Notes under the pieces: model-generated | What the model was told of the DNA's origin: nothing | The model's input: the letters and a program-made list of their open reading frames with translations, nothing else | Database searches by the model: none | Made by a program: the position numbers and the translations under genes | Assembly (NCBI GenBank): GCA_023954475.1 | Contig: JAMLHW010000014.1 | Span: 1-64,000, forward strand | DNA from: Anaerolineae bacterium | Lineage (GTDB): Bacteria > Chloroflexota > Anaerolineae > Promineifilales > Promineifilaceae | Length of the DNA: 64,000 nt | Direction of reading: 5' to 3' | Part shown: positions 35,202 to 43,177 of the stretch, piece after piece | Numbering within the stretch: position 1 is the first letter of the stretch | How the letters are laid out: every line of letters begins with the position of its first letter

Positions 35202-37796
35202 ATGAAGAAAGTGTTGTTTCTTGTTTTAGCTGTAATGCTGGCAGCCCTTGCGGCGTGTTCGGCCGAACCTGAAGTCGTCGAGGTAACCAGAGTCGTTACC
35301 GAAGAGCAGGTCGTCGAAGTCGAAGTCACAACCGTTGTCCAAGAAGAAGTACAAGTTGAAGTTACACGCGAAGTGGAAGTTATGGTTGAAGCCACAATTG
35401 CACCCGTTGATCGCAATGGCGGCTGGCTTGATACCATCGTCTTCACGCAGGAGCCCAATCAGGATTCTGCCATTGCCCGTCTCGCGGCTGGCGACATCGA
35501 CATGTTTGCTGACGACGTAGCCGGCGCGGCTATTTTGTCCGCCATTGCCGATGCCGGCAATATCCAGACGCGCACGCAATATGGTCTCTATGACGAAATC
35601 TTCTTCAACAACGGAGCTTGTGCCGATGAGGCCGTACTCAATCCATTCCACAACCAGAAGATTCGCGAAGCAATGAACTGGGCCATCGACCGTGATTACG
35701 TCGCTGACGAACTATATGCCGGTCTGGCAGTGCCAAAATTCACAACCATTTCAGAAGCTGGTGCTGACCGCGGACGCTTTGCAGCAGAAATCCGCGCCAT
35801 TGAAGCCAAATATGCTTATGATTTGGAAAAAGCACGCGAAATTATCACTGCTGAAATGGAAGGCTTGGGAGCTACCCTGGAAGACGGCAAATGGGTGTAC
35901 AACGGTGAACCGGTCACACTGATCGGCCTCATCCGTATTGAAGATACCCGTCTCCAAATCGGCAACTATGTTGCCAATCAGCTCGAAGATCTCGGCTTCA
36001 CCATTGAGCGCGTCGAGCGTACCTCTGGCGAACTGAGCCCCTTGTGGATCAGCTCTGATCCGGCCGAATGTCAATGGAACTGGTACACCGGTGCCTGGAG
36101 TCAAACCGCAGTTGATCGCAGCAATGCTGACAACTTCGACTTCTTCTACAATCCGCGTGGCGTACCGTGGCCATCCTGGCAAGTCTATGAGCCAACACCG
36201 GAATTTGACGCGCTGTCCCTGCGCCTGTTCAACAACGACTATGCCGATCTAGACGAACGCGCCGAAATGATGGCACAAGCATTGGAAATGGCTTCCGAAA
36301 TGGCGACCCGTGTCTGGGTGACAAGCCGCACAACATTGGTTCCGTTTAGCAACGACGTTAGCGTAACGACTGACCTGGCAGGTGGTGTTAGTGGTGCTGC
36401 TCTCTGGTCTAAAACCGCTCGCTTCGCCGATGAAGTTGGTGGCTCTATGACTATCGCTCTGCCCAGTGTCTTTACCGAACCGTGGAACCCCATTGGTGGC
36501 TCCAACTGGGTGTTTGACAATATGGTGAAGCGTGGTGCCGGCGAACCTGCGTTCTACAGCGATCCGAATACCGGTTTGCGGATTCCTAATCGCGCAGAGC
36601 GTGCAGAAGTCGTCGTTGAAGAAGGTTTCCCGATGAGCAAGACGCTTGATTGGGTCGACCTGTCGTTTGCACCGGAAATCGCCGTTCCTGACGATGCCTG
36701 GGCCGGTTGGGATGCAGTAAATCAAGTCTTCCTGACTGCGGCTGATGTCTATACTGAGCCGCAAACTGCTGTCTTCAAGAGCACGGTTTACTATCCGGAA
36801 GATATGTTTGAAACTGTCAAGTGGCACGATGGCAGCCCCATTAGCGTCGCAGACTTTGTCATGGGCATGATCATCAACTTCGATCTCGGTAACCCCGATA
36901 GCCCGTATTACGATGAATCAAAAGCACCAGACCTGGATCAGTTCCTGTCTGCGTTCAAAGGTATCCGTATTGTTTCCACGGATCCGCTTGTCATCGAACA
37001 CTACGGAGATAACCCGAGTCTGGATGCTGAGAACTCCATTTACTCATGGTGGCCCGGTACTGGTGGCGGTGAGGCCTACGACTTCGCTGACGTTGCCTGG
37101 CACAATATGGCCATTATGTTGCGTGGTGAAGAGAATGGTGGATTTGCCTTCACACCAGACAAAGCTGAAGCCAATGAGATCGAACGCACCAACATGATTG
37201 CTGGTCCATCGCTCGAAGTATGGGCAACTGAACTTGCTGCTGCGATCGAAGAAGGCTGGATTCCGTACGCTGCAACATTGGGTGAGTACATTGATGACCC
37301 AATGACAAGCTACAACAACCTGTCAGAATTTGCCCGTCGTTATGGACATTACTATCTCGGTACGGGTGCTTACTTCTTGTCAGGTGTCTTCCCGGTTGAA
37401 GGTCAGGCTATTATGACCCACAATCCTAACCATCCGGATGCTGCAAATCGCTGGGATCGTTTCTCTGCTCCTGCAATTGCCGAAGTGGAAGTTGACGGAC
37501 CGGGTCGTGTGACCATCGGAGATGAGGCTGTGTTTGACGTATATGTCGATGCTCTTGGAGAGACATATGCAGTCGATGACATTAACAATGTCCAGTACTT
37601 GCTGTTTGACGCGACTGGCCAACAGATCGAACAAGGTCTGGCAGAAGCAGTTGAAGATGGCTTGTGGTCTGTCACCCTGAGTGCTGATACGACCAGCATG
37701 CTCGCCGAAGGTTCTAACCGGCTAGAAGTCGTGGTCGTATCTAACCTGGTAGCGATTCCGAGCTTGGGCTCATTTGAGTTCGTTACGGCTCCGTAA
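35202..37796 (+). CDS. Peptide/nickel-type (family 5) ABC binding lipoprotein, circularly permuted
   Basis: 864 aa. Lipobox (ALAAC, Cys19), then a Val/Glu/Thr/Arg tether (22-65). Segments that normally end family 5 binding proteins come first: LDTIVF (76-81), GDID (97-100), KIREAMNWAIDRDYV (153-167), YDLEKAREI (206-214). The usual N-terminal part follows: MTIALP (416-421), VKWHDGSPISVADFV (539-553), GTGAYFL (720-726) and HNPN (740-743). The order is thus rotated, with the break between the HNPN-x-W and LDxIVF blocks. A C-terminal Ig-like domain (about 756-864) is added. It should capture a peptide or similar solute for the permeases encoded downstream. GGAGA precedes the ATG. Confidence 0.85.
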   Translation: MKKVLFLVLAVMLAALAACSAEPEVVEVTRVVTEEQVVEVEVTTVVQEEVQVEVTREVEVMVEATIAPVDRNGGWLDTIVFTQEPNQDSAIARLAAGDIDMFADDVAGAAILSAIADAGNIQTRTQYGLYDEIFFNNGACADEAVLNPFHNQKIREAMNWAIDRDYVADELYAGLAVPKFTTISEAGADRGRFAAEIRAIEAKYAYDLEKAREIITAEMEGLGATLEDGKWVYNGEPVTLIGLIRIEDTRLQIGNYVANQLEDLGFTIERVERTSGELSPLWISSDPAECQWNWYTGAWSQTAVDRSNADNFDFFYNPRGVPWPSWQVYEPTPEFDALSLRLFNNDYADLDERAEMMAQALEMASEMATRVWVTSRTTLVPFSNDVSVTTDLAGGVSGAALWSKTARFADEVGGSMTIALPSVFTEPWNPIGGSNWVFDNMVKRGAGEPAFYSDPNTGLRIPNRAERAEVVVEEGFPMSKTLDWVDLSFAPEIAVPDDAWAGWDAVNQVFLTAADVYTEPQTAVFKSTVYYPEDMFETVKWHDGSPISVADFVMGMIINFDLGNPDSPYYDESKAPDLDQFLSAFKGIRIVSTDPLVIEHYGDNPSLDAENSIYSWWPGTGGGEAYDFADVAWHNMAIMLRGEENGGFAFTPDKAEANEIERTNMIAGPSLEVWATELAAAIEEGWIPYAATLGEYIDDPMTSYNNLSEFARRYGHYYLGTGAYFLSGVFPVEGQAIMTHNPNHPDAANRWDRFSAPAIAEVEVDGPGRVTIGDEAVFDVYVDALGETYAVDDINNVQYLLFDATGQQIEQGLAEAVEDGLWSVTLSADTTSMLAEGSNRLEVVVVSNLVAIPSLGSFEFVTAP

Positions 37797-37899
37797 CAGT
37801 TTATATGTAGCCTTGAGTGAATATTTTAAGGCCATTGCATGTCACTGCGACGCTCAATGGCAAAGGGATAATTGTTCAAGGCTATGAGAATCAATGGTT

Positions 37900-37930
37900 G
37901 GAATCGGCCGATCATATGGAATCGGCCGAT
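37900..37930. repeat. Tandem 13-base repeat carrying two palindromes
   Basis: GGAATCGGCCGAT occurs at 37900-37912 and again at 37918-37930, an 18-base period. These are the closest pair of TCGGCCGA palindromes in the window and lie outside any gene. Confidence 0.7.
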
Positions 37931-38027
37931 TCTGACCTTCCTAATCCAGAAGGTGTCACACATATAGAACAGTTACGTCAAACAAACCCAGACTGAGCTT
38001 ACTAAAACTATGCACCTTCGCCAACTG

Positions 38028-38073
38028 ACAAACACTCTCGAGGTAAATCTACTATCCCCGAGAGTGTTTGTTT
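38028..38073 (+). terminator. Intrinsic terminator after binding-protein gene
   Basis: ACAAACACTCTCG (38028-38040) pairs perfectly over 13 bp with CGAGAGTGTTTGT (38059-38071), followed by TT. It is 232 bases after the stop codon, leaving a long 3' leader. The T-tract is short, but the stem is strong. Confidence 0.7.
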
Positions 38074-38180
38074 ATAATGTTATTGGGCAAGCACAATATC
38101 AGTCGTCAAACAGTCTAGATCCAAGATACTTCATGTTCAATAATGGTCAAACACAAAGAAAAGACCGCTATTGCATTCAG

Positions 38181-38208
38181 CAGATGCCGCGAATCAGATG
38201 CCGCGAAT
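38181..38208. repeat. 14-bp perfect tandem duplication at the permease promoter
   Basis: CAGATGCCGCGAAT is repeated head to tail at 38181-38194 and 38195-38208, four bases upstream of the -35 hexamer TTGGCT (38212). The position suits an activator- or repressor-binding site, or a recent duplication. Confidence 0.75.
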
Positions 38209-38211
38209 TCA

Positions 38212-38240
38212 TTGGCTAGCCTTGCCATGTTCTCTATAAT
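38212..38240 (+). promoter_or_regulatory. Promoter of ABC importer permease/ATPase operon
   Basis: TTGGCT (38212-38217), a 17-base spacer and a perfect TATAAT (38235-38240), about 110 bases before the GTG start at 38351. It follows the terminator of the binding-protein gene. Confidence 0.72.
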
Positions 38241-38350
38241 CTCGTTATATCGTTTTCCCTCTATTCGAGTTTGGTTAAATCGAGGTAGCTGCTACATAGC
38301 TTTTCGCAATGTAAGCACACTGCCTTGACGCACAAGGAAAAGGTGATGAA

Positions 38351-39526
38351 GTGAGCCAGGAAATCCTACAGCCTGAGTTTTCAGATGAGGTGTTCAGTCA
38401 AGATGTAGATCTTGACGAAATGCGAGCAACAGAACGCAAAGCCAAAAGACAGGCAACGGTGCGTATGATCCGCTATACGTTGCTCAAGTTGCTTGCTCTG
38501 ATATTCACAGTTGCGGTAGGCGTCTACTTCACTGTGCTCATTGCTAACATGGGAGGCTACGTCGATGAAATTCGTCGTGGCCAAATTCGCGAGACGATTG
38601 TTCTCGCAGCCAGTCTTGACCCAGAATTTCGCCAACTACCGGAATCTGAACGCACGGCCATTATTGAGCAACGCGTTGCCAATGAAGAAGCACGCTACGG
38701 TCTGGATCGGCCATTCATCCTACGTAGTTTCAGCTATCTCGCCGATGCCATGACTCTTAATCTCGGCTTCTCACAGCAGTTGAGCAGTGACAGTGGGTCG
38801 CGGCTGGTCAGGAATATCATTCTCGAACGCCTTCCGTCAACATTAGTTTTATTCGGCACGTCTAATCTCCTCTTGTTTTTCATCAGTCTGTTTTTTGGCC
38901 TCACTTTATCTCGACGATACGGGAGTATTTCAGATAAGCTGGTTTTGGGGCTGGCACCGACATCTGCGGCACCAGCTTGGTTCTACGGCCTGTTTCTCAT
39001 TCTGATTTTTGCCGGTTTGTTTAGTCTTCTACCATTCGGCGGCATGGTCAGCGCGCCGCCGCCCGACAATCCTCTGGATTATTCCCTCAGTGTCCTGCAA
39101 CATATGATACTTCCAGTTGGTGCCTGGCTAATCAGTGGCATCTTTCTGACTATCTATCAATGGCGCACATTCTTCCTAATCTACGCCAGTGAAGACTACG
39201 TTGACATGGCAAAAGCGAAGGGCTTGACCGATCGCATGATTGAGCGGCGCTATGTTCTGCGACCTACATTGCCCAACATTATCACCCAATTTGCTTTGCT
39301 CTTGATAACTCTATGGACTGGGGCCATTATTCTGGAAACAGTGTTCAACTGGCCCGGAATTGGACAACTTTATTTCAGAGCTATTGGTGTTTTTGACATC
39401 CCGGTTATTCTGGCTAATACGGTAGTCTACGCTTACTTGTTGGCCTTAACCGTGTTCCTACTTGATTTCATCTATGCGTTGGTTGATCCACGCGTTCGTA
39501 TCGGTGGCGGAGGAGAAAAATCATGA
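38351..39526 (+). CDS. Peptide-type ABC permease, DppB/OppB family
   Basis: 391 aa. A cytoplasmic N-terminal extension (about 1-35) precedes the first helix (about 43-65). A periplasmic stretch holds RPFILRSFSYLADAMTLNLGFS, the usual DppB pattern, then about five helices. DMAKAKGLTDRMIERRYVLRPTLPN is the EAA-type loop that contacts the ATPases. The start is GTG, with AAGGAAAAGGTG upstream. The final residues overlap the next permease (ATGA). It pairs with the DppC-like protein to form the channel. Confidence 0.9.
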   Translation: MSQEILQPEFSDEVFSQDVDLDEMRATERKAKRQATVRMIRYTLLKLLALIFTVAVGVYFTVLIANMGGYVDEIRRGQIRETIVLAASLDPEFRQLPESERTAIIEQRVANEEARYGLDRPFILRSFSYLADAMTLNLGFSQQLSSDSGSRLVRNIILERLPSTLVLFGTSNLLLFFISLFFGLTLSRRYGSISDKLVLGLAPTSAAPAWFYGLFLILIFAGLFSLLPFGGMVSAPPPDNPLDYSLSVLQHMILPVGAWLISGIFLTIYQWRTFFLIYASEDYVDMAKAKGLTDRMIERRYVLRPTLPNIITQFALLLITLWTGAIILETVFNWPGIGQLYFRAIGVFDIPVILANTVVYAYLLALTVFLLDFIYALVDPRVRIGGGGEKS

Positions 39527-40884
39527 TTCGTCTGAGACGTTTTTTAACCGAACTGCGACGTTATCCTTCAGCGCTCGCAGGTATCATCATTATTCTCTTG
39601 TTGCTCATCACTTCAATTGTCGTTCCGATAATGACACCTTATAGCGAGGCCCTCCGCCTGTGGCGTGGCGGTGAAGATATCTGGGCACAATATCCCCGCA
39701 ATGCATGGCCAGTCTGGTACAACCTGTTTGTTGAAGGGACTTTACCCGAAACAATCGTTTTCGATAGCTCTAAAGAGGATGGGGTAATAACAGAACAGCA
39801 GCTATCAGAGGGTACACGTGAAATCCTCTTTTCATACGAGTTTGATTATCAATACGATGATTTCCCGCCTGAAATGAATGTGTTCACCAAGGCAAAATAT
39901 ACGGAAAAACAACCTTTTGTGGAAATGACCTGGTATACACCGGATGGACGCGACATTCGCCTGGGCGAATTCTCATCCGGACCAACCACATCTTTCCGCT
40001 TTGCCCAGGAAGAACGCTTGCAACGTCGATTAGAACGCGAAACCGGTATTGACAATGTGGCGGCGAACAAAGCGCTATTTGACGATCCCAGTCAAGAGGG
40101 GCTGCAACCGCTCAAGGGCACATACAGAATCGAGCTGGCTGGCCTTCTGTTCGAAGAAGATTCGGAACTGGAGACTACATTTGTGTCCTATGGATTGGTT
40201 CACGGCATCGCAGGCACAGACCATCGCAGGCGCGACCTGTCTGTAGCATTGCTATGGGGAACACCGATCGCCATGGCATTTGGCTTACTGGCTGCCATCG
40301 GTACAACTGTGACAACCATGGGTATTGCTGCAGTCGGTGTCTGGTATGGCGGCTGGCTTGATGGGCTTATTCAGCGCATCACAGAGATAAATGCTATCAT
40401 TCCGCTTTTACCCATTCTTATTATGGTGGGCACGTTTTATTCTCGAAGTATCTGGCTGATGCTGGGTTTAGTCATCCTGCTCAGCATCTTTGGTCTGTCC
40501 ATCAAGAATTATCGCGCCATCTTCCTTCAGGTGCGTGAACTTCCTTACATCGATGCCGCCAAAGCATATGGTGCCGGCAATCTGCGTATCATCTTCCGTT
40601 ACTTAATTCCGCGGGTGCTGCCATTGATCATCCCATCGCTGATTTTGCTTATCCCGAGTTTCGTCTTCCTTGAAGCATCTCTAGCAGTACTTGGATTAGG
40701 TGATCCTGTTTTGCCTACCTGGGGCAAATTGATCAACGATGCCAATTCAGAAGGTGCCCTATTCAACGGATTTTATTACTGGATTCTGGAACCTGCGGGG
40801 TTGTTGATGTTAGCAGGCTTTGGTTTTGCACTGGTTGGATTTGCTCTGGATCGTATTTTTAATCCGAGATTGAGGGAGCTGTAG
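39523..40884 (+). CDS. Peptide-type ABC permease, DppC/OppC family
   Basis: 453 aa, about 150 longer than most DppC proteins. The first helix (about 17-38) is followed by a long extracytoplasmic insertion (about 45-225) rich in acidic and aromatic residues, then HGIAGTDHRRRDLSVALLWGTPIAMAFG, the usual start of the permease core. EAA-type loop: YIDAAKAYGAGNLRIIFRYLIPRVLPL. The insertion may contact the enlarged, rearranged binding protein. The ATG overlaps the DppB-like stop. Confidence 0.9.
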   Translation: MIRLRRFLTELRRYPSALAGIIIILLLLITSIVVPIMTPYSEALRLWRGGEDIWAQYPRNAWPVWYNLFVEGTLPETIVFDSSKEDGVITEQQLSEGTREILFSYEFDYQYDDFPPEMNVFTKAKYTEKQPFVEMTWYTPDGRDIRLGEFSSGPTTSFRFAQEERLQRRLERETGIDNVAANKALFDDPSQEGLQPLKGTYRIELAGLLFEEDSELETTFVSYGLVHGIAGTDHRRRDLSVALLWGTPIAMAFGLLAAIGTTVTTMGIAAVGVWYGGWLDGLIQRITEINAIIPLLPILIMVGTFYSRSIWLMLGLVILLSIFGLSIKNYRAIFLQVRELPYIDAAKAYGAGNLRIIFRYLIPRVLPLIIPSLILLIPSFVFLEASLAVLGLGDPVLPTWGKLINDANSEGALFNGFYYWILEPAGLLMLAGFGFALVGFALDRIFNPRLREL

Positions 40885-40888
40885 CGCG

Positions 40889-41854
40889 ATGGAAAACAAA
40901 AACGATGACAAGCTGCTTGAGATCAAAAACCTGCGCCTCCATTTTTCAACACGTGGTGGTACGGTGCAGGCTGTCGACAGTGTCAATTTCGAATTAAAAC
41001 GCAATCATGCGACGGTCGTTATCGGTGAATCCGGATGCGGCAAGAGCAGCCTTGCCAAGGCTGTGCTGCGCTTATTACCGCGCAACATCAAGACCTATGA
41101 CGGACAAGTGATACTTGCCGGTGAAGATATTATGGCACTCGATGATGAGACCTTTCGCAGGACGATTCGCTGGAAACGTATTTCGATGGTGCCACAGGCA
41201 GCGATGAATGCACTCAATCCGGTTATGCGCATTGGTGAGCAGGTCGCAGAGCCAGCAATGGTTCATTTGTCGCTCACTAAAAAAGAAGCCCTACAGCAAG
41301 CGGTGCGCATGTTTGAACAAGTCGGCGTACCTACGGATTTTGTTTATCGGTACGCATTTGAACTGAGTGGCGGTATGCGACAACGTGCAGCACTGGCAAT
41401 GTCACTGGTGACACTGCCTGATCTCGTCATTCTGGATGAGCCGACTTCGGCACTAGATGTTTTGACGCAAGCCAGTATTATGAATTTAATGAAGCGCGTC
41501 AAGAATCAGCTTGAGACGAGCTTTATTCTGATTACGCATGATATTGCAACGTCAAGCGAATTAGCTGATAGTGTGGCTGTCATGTATGCGGGTCAAATCG
41601 TAGAGGTCAGCGATGCATTCCAGTTTTTCTCCGCACCATTGCATCCATATTCGCGCAAACTGATGGCGAGCGTGCCGCGATTGCGGATGGATGTGGAGCC
41701 TGAGTTTATCACGGGACAACCTCCAAGTTTGATCAACCCGCCTACCGGCTGTCGTTTTGCCGCCCGCTGTCCGGCCCGTTTCAGTAAATGTGATGAAGAA
41801 CCACCGATGCTGCAGATTGGTGATCGTCAAGTTAAGTGTTGGCTACACGCGTAA
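40889..41854 (+). CDS. Peptide-type ABC ATPase, DppD/OppD family
   Basis: 321 aa. Walker A GESGCGKSS, signature LSGGMRQRAA, Walker B LVILDEPTSALD and switch His in LITHD. The C-terminal oligopeptide-transporter motif PPSLINPPTGCRFAARCP carries two of the cysteines that bind an iron-sulfur cluster in DppD-type ATPases; CDEEPPMLQ...KCWLHA adds the remaining two. It pairs with the DppF-like ATPase. Confidence 0.93.
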   Translation: MENKNDDKLLEIKNLRLHFSTRGGTVQAVDSVNFELKRNHATVVIGESGCGKSSLAKAVLRLLPRNIKTYDGQVILAGEDIMALDDETFRRTIRWKRISMVPQAAMNALNPVMRIGEQVAEPAMVHLSLTKKEALQQAVRMFEQVGVPTDFVYRYAFELSGGMRQRAALAMSLVTLPDLVILDEPTSALDVLTQASIMNLMKRVKNQLETSFILITHDIATSSELADSVAVMYAGQIVEVSDAFQFFSAPLHPYSRKLMASVPRLRMDVEPEFITGQPPSLINPPTGCRFAARCPARFSKCDEEPPMLQIGDRQVKCWLHA

Positions 41855-41868
41855 TTGGGGAGAGCAAA

Positions 41869-42894
41869 ATGAGTGAAATGCAAGAAAAATCCAAAGAAGT
41901 TCTGCTCTCTATTCAAGATTTACATGTCTGGTATGAATTGAAGCGTTTCGGCTTTGGACATGCAGGATTTGTGCGGGCAGTTGATGGCGTGTCGTTTGAT
42001 CTAATGCAAGGTGAAGCGATGGCTTGCGTCGGCGAAAGTGGCTGTGGCAAGTCAAGCTTAATGAAAACGATTATGGGGTTAAATCGGCCGACTAAAGGCG
42101 ATATCGTTTTTGACGGCACGAAACTAACCGAAACACAGGGCGAAGCCTTGCGTCTGTATCGGTCGAAGATCGGTTATGTGCAGCAAGATCCATTCGGCGC
42201 ACTGCCGCCGTTTATGTCAATTCAACGTATTTTAGAAGAGCCGCTGATCGTCAACGGCATCAAGGACAAAGCCGAACGACTGGATCGCATCAGACGCACC
42301 CTGACAGAGGTCAAACTCACGCCGGTTGAAGAGGTGCTACCCAAATACCCACACATGTTGAGCGGTGGTCAGCAGCAGCGCGTTGTAATTGCGCGGGCTA
42401 TGATTTTGGAACCTCAGTTACTCGTAGCCGATGAGCCCGTTTCGATGTTGGATGCTTCGGTCCGCGTTGAGATTCTCAAATTGCTGCGCGGTTTGCAAGA
42501 AACACACAATCTGGCCGTAATTTATATCACGCATGATTTGTCTACTGTGCGCTACTTCTCCGAATATATCTTCGTCATGTATGCTGGAGAAGTCGTAGAG
42601 ATTGCGGAAATGGAAACGCTGCTGAACAACCCACAGCATCCCTATACGCAAGCACTGCTGACAGCATCTTCTGATCCTGACGCTAATAACGCGTTGGTGA
42701 TGCGTGACATCCCACCCGGCGAGCCGCCCAGCCTGGTCAATCCGCCAGAAGGATGCCGGTTTAACCCGCGATGCCCAGAGATGATTCCCGGTAAATGTGA
42801 TGTAAAGCGCCCGCCTTCATTTGAGACAGAAAAGCATCACAAAGTGCTTTGCTGGCTATACGAAGGAGAAAAAATCGTCGATGCGACCGGGTAG
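41869..42894 (+). CDS. Peptide-type ABC ATPase, DppF/OppF family
   Basis: 341 aa from ATG 41869, preceded by GGGGAG; an in-frame TTG at 41836 would overlap the DppD-like gene. Walker A GESGCGKSS, signature LSGGQQQRVV, Walker B LVADEPVSMLD, switch His in ITHDLS. The C-terminus has the peptide-transporter motif PPSLVNPPEGCRFNPRCP and further cysteines (KCDVKRPP, KVLCWLY). Contains one of only four TCGGCCGA copies in this gene block (42084-42091). Confidence 0.93.
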   Translation: MSEMQEKSKEVLLSIQDLHVWYELKRFGFGHAGFVRAVDGVSFDLMQGEAMACVGESGCGKSSLMKTIMGLNRPTKGDIVFDGTKLTETQGEALRLYRSKIGYVQQDPFGALPPFMSIQRILEEPLIVNGIKDKAERLDRIRRTLTEVKLTPVEEVLPKYPHMLSGGQQQRVVIARAMILEPQLLVADEPVSMLDASVRVEILKLLRGLQETHNLAVIYITHDLSTVRYFSEYIFVMYAGEVVEIAEMETLLNNPQHPYTQALLTASSDPDANNALVMRDIPPGEPPSLVNPPEGCRFNPRCPEMIPGKCDVKRPPSFETEKHHKVLCWLYEGEKIVDATG

Positions 42895-43102
42895 ACTGAT
42901 TGTGATTGGTTTTTTTCTGGTGTTGATTGGTGCTGTGCTGCCATTTTTAATGGTAATCAGGACCGTTGAATCGACTTTCCTGTTGAATGGCGTGGCTTTT
43001 ATGGCGTCGGTATGTGGCATTTTTCTGGGTGTGATTGGTGCCGCACAATATGTCGGAAATGCAAAGGAACGGCATGACCGCCATGATCGATACGATCGGT
43101 AA
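42881..43102 (+). CDS. Small two-helix membrane protein with His/Asp/Arg tail
   Basis: 73 aa from ATG 42881, which overlaps the end of the DppF-like gene by 14 bases and has AAGGAGA upstream. Two transmembrane helices (about 5-25 and 34-56) are followed by a repetitive tail ERHDRHDRYDR. Coupled to the ABC importer genes by overlap. The function is unknown; the tail could bind a metal ion. It is too short and lacks any family I recognise. Confidence 0.65.
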   Translation: MRPGRLIVIGFFLVLIGAVLPFLMVIRTVESTFLLNGVAFMASVCGIFLGVIGAAQYVGNAKERHDRHDRYDR

Positions 43103-43124
43103 ATAAATCAATTTCGGCCGAATA

Positions 43125-43160
43125 ACAAAAAAGGGTCACCATTCAGGCGACCCTTGATTT
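43125..43160. terminator. Bidirectional terminator
   Basis: AAGGGTC (43131-43137) and GACCCTT (43149-43155) form a 7-bp stem. Leftward it is followed by six T (43127-43132 on the plus strand are A), ending the DUF1269 gene. Rightward GATTTTG gives a weaker tail, ending the ABC importer operon. Confidence 0.75.
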
Positions 43161-43177
43161 TGTGATCAAGTTATCCG

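Larger units (their letters stand above)
37797..38350 (+). other. Regulatory region between binding protein and permeases
   Basis: This 554-base region holds two closely spaced TCGGCCGA palindromes (37904-37929), a strong terminator (38028-38071), a 14-bp tandem duplication (38181-38208) and a good promoter (38212-38240). The permease operon can therefore be transcribed separately from the binding-protein gene. Short frames here lack coding features. Confidence 0.65.
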
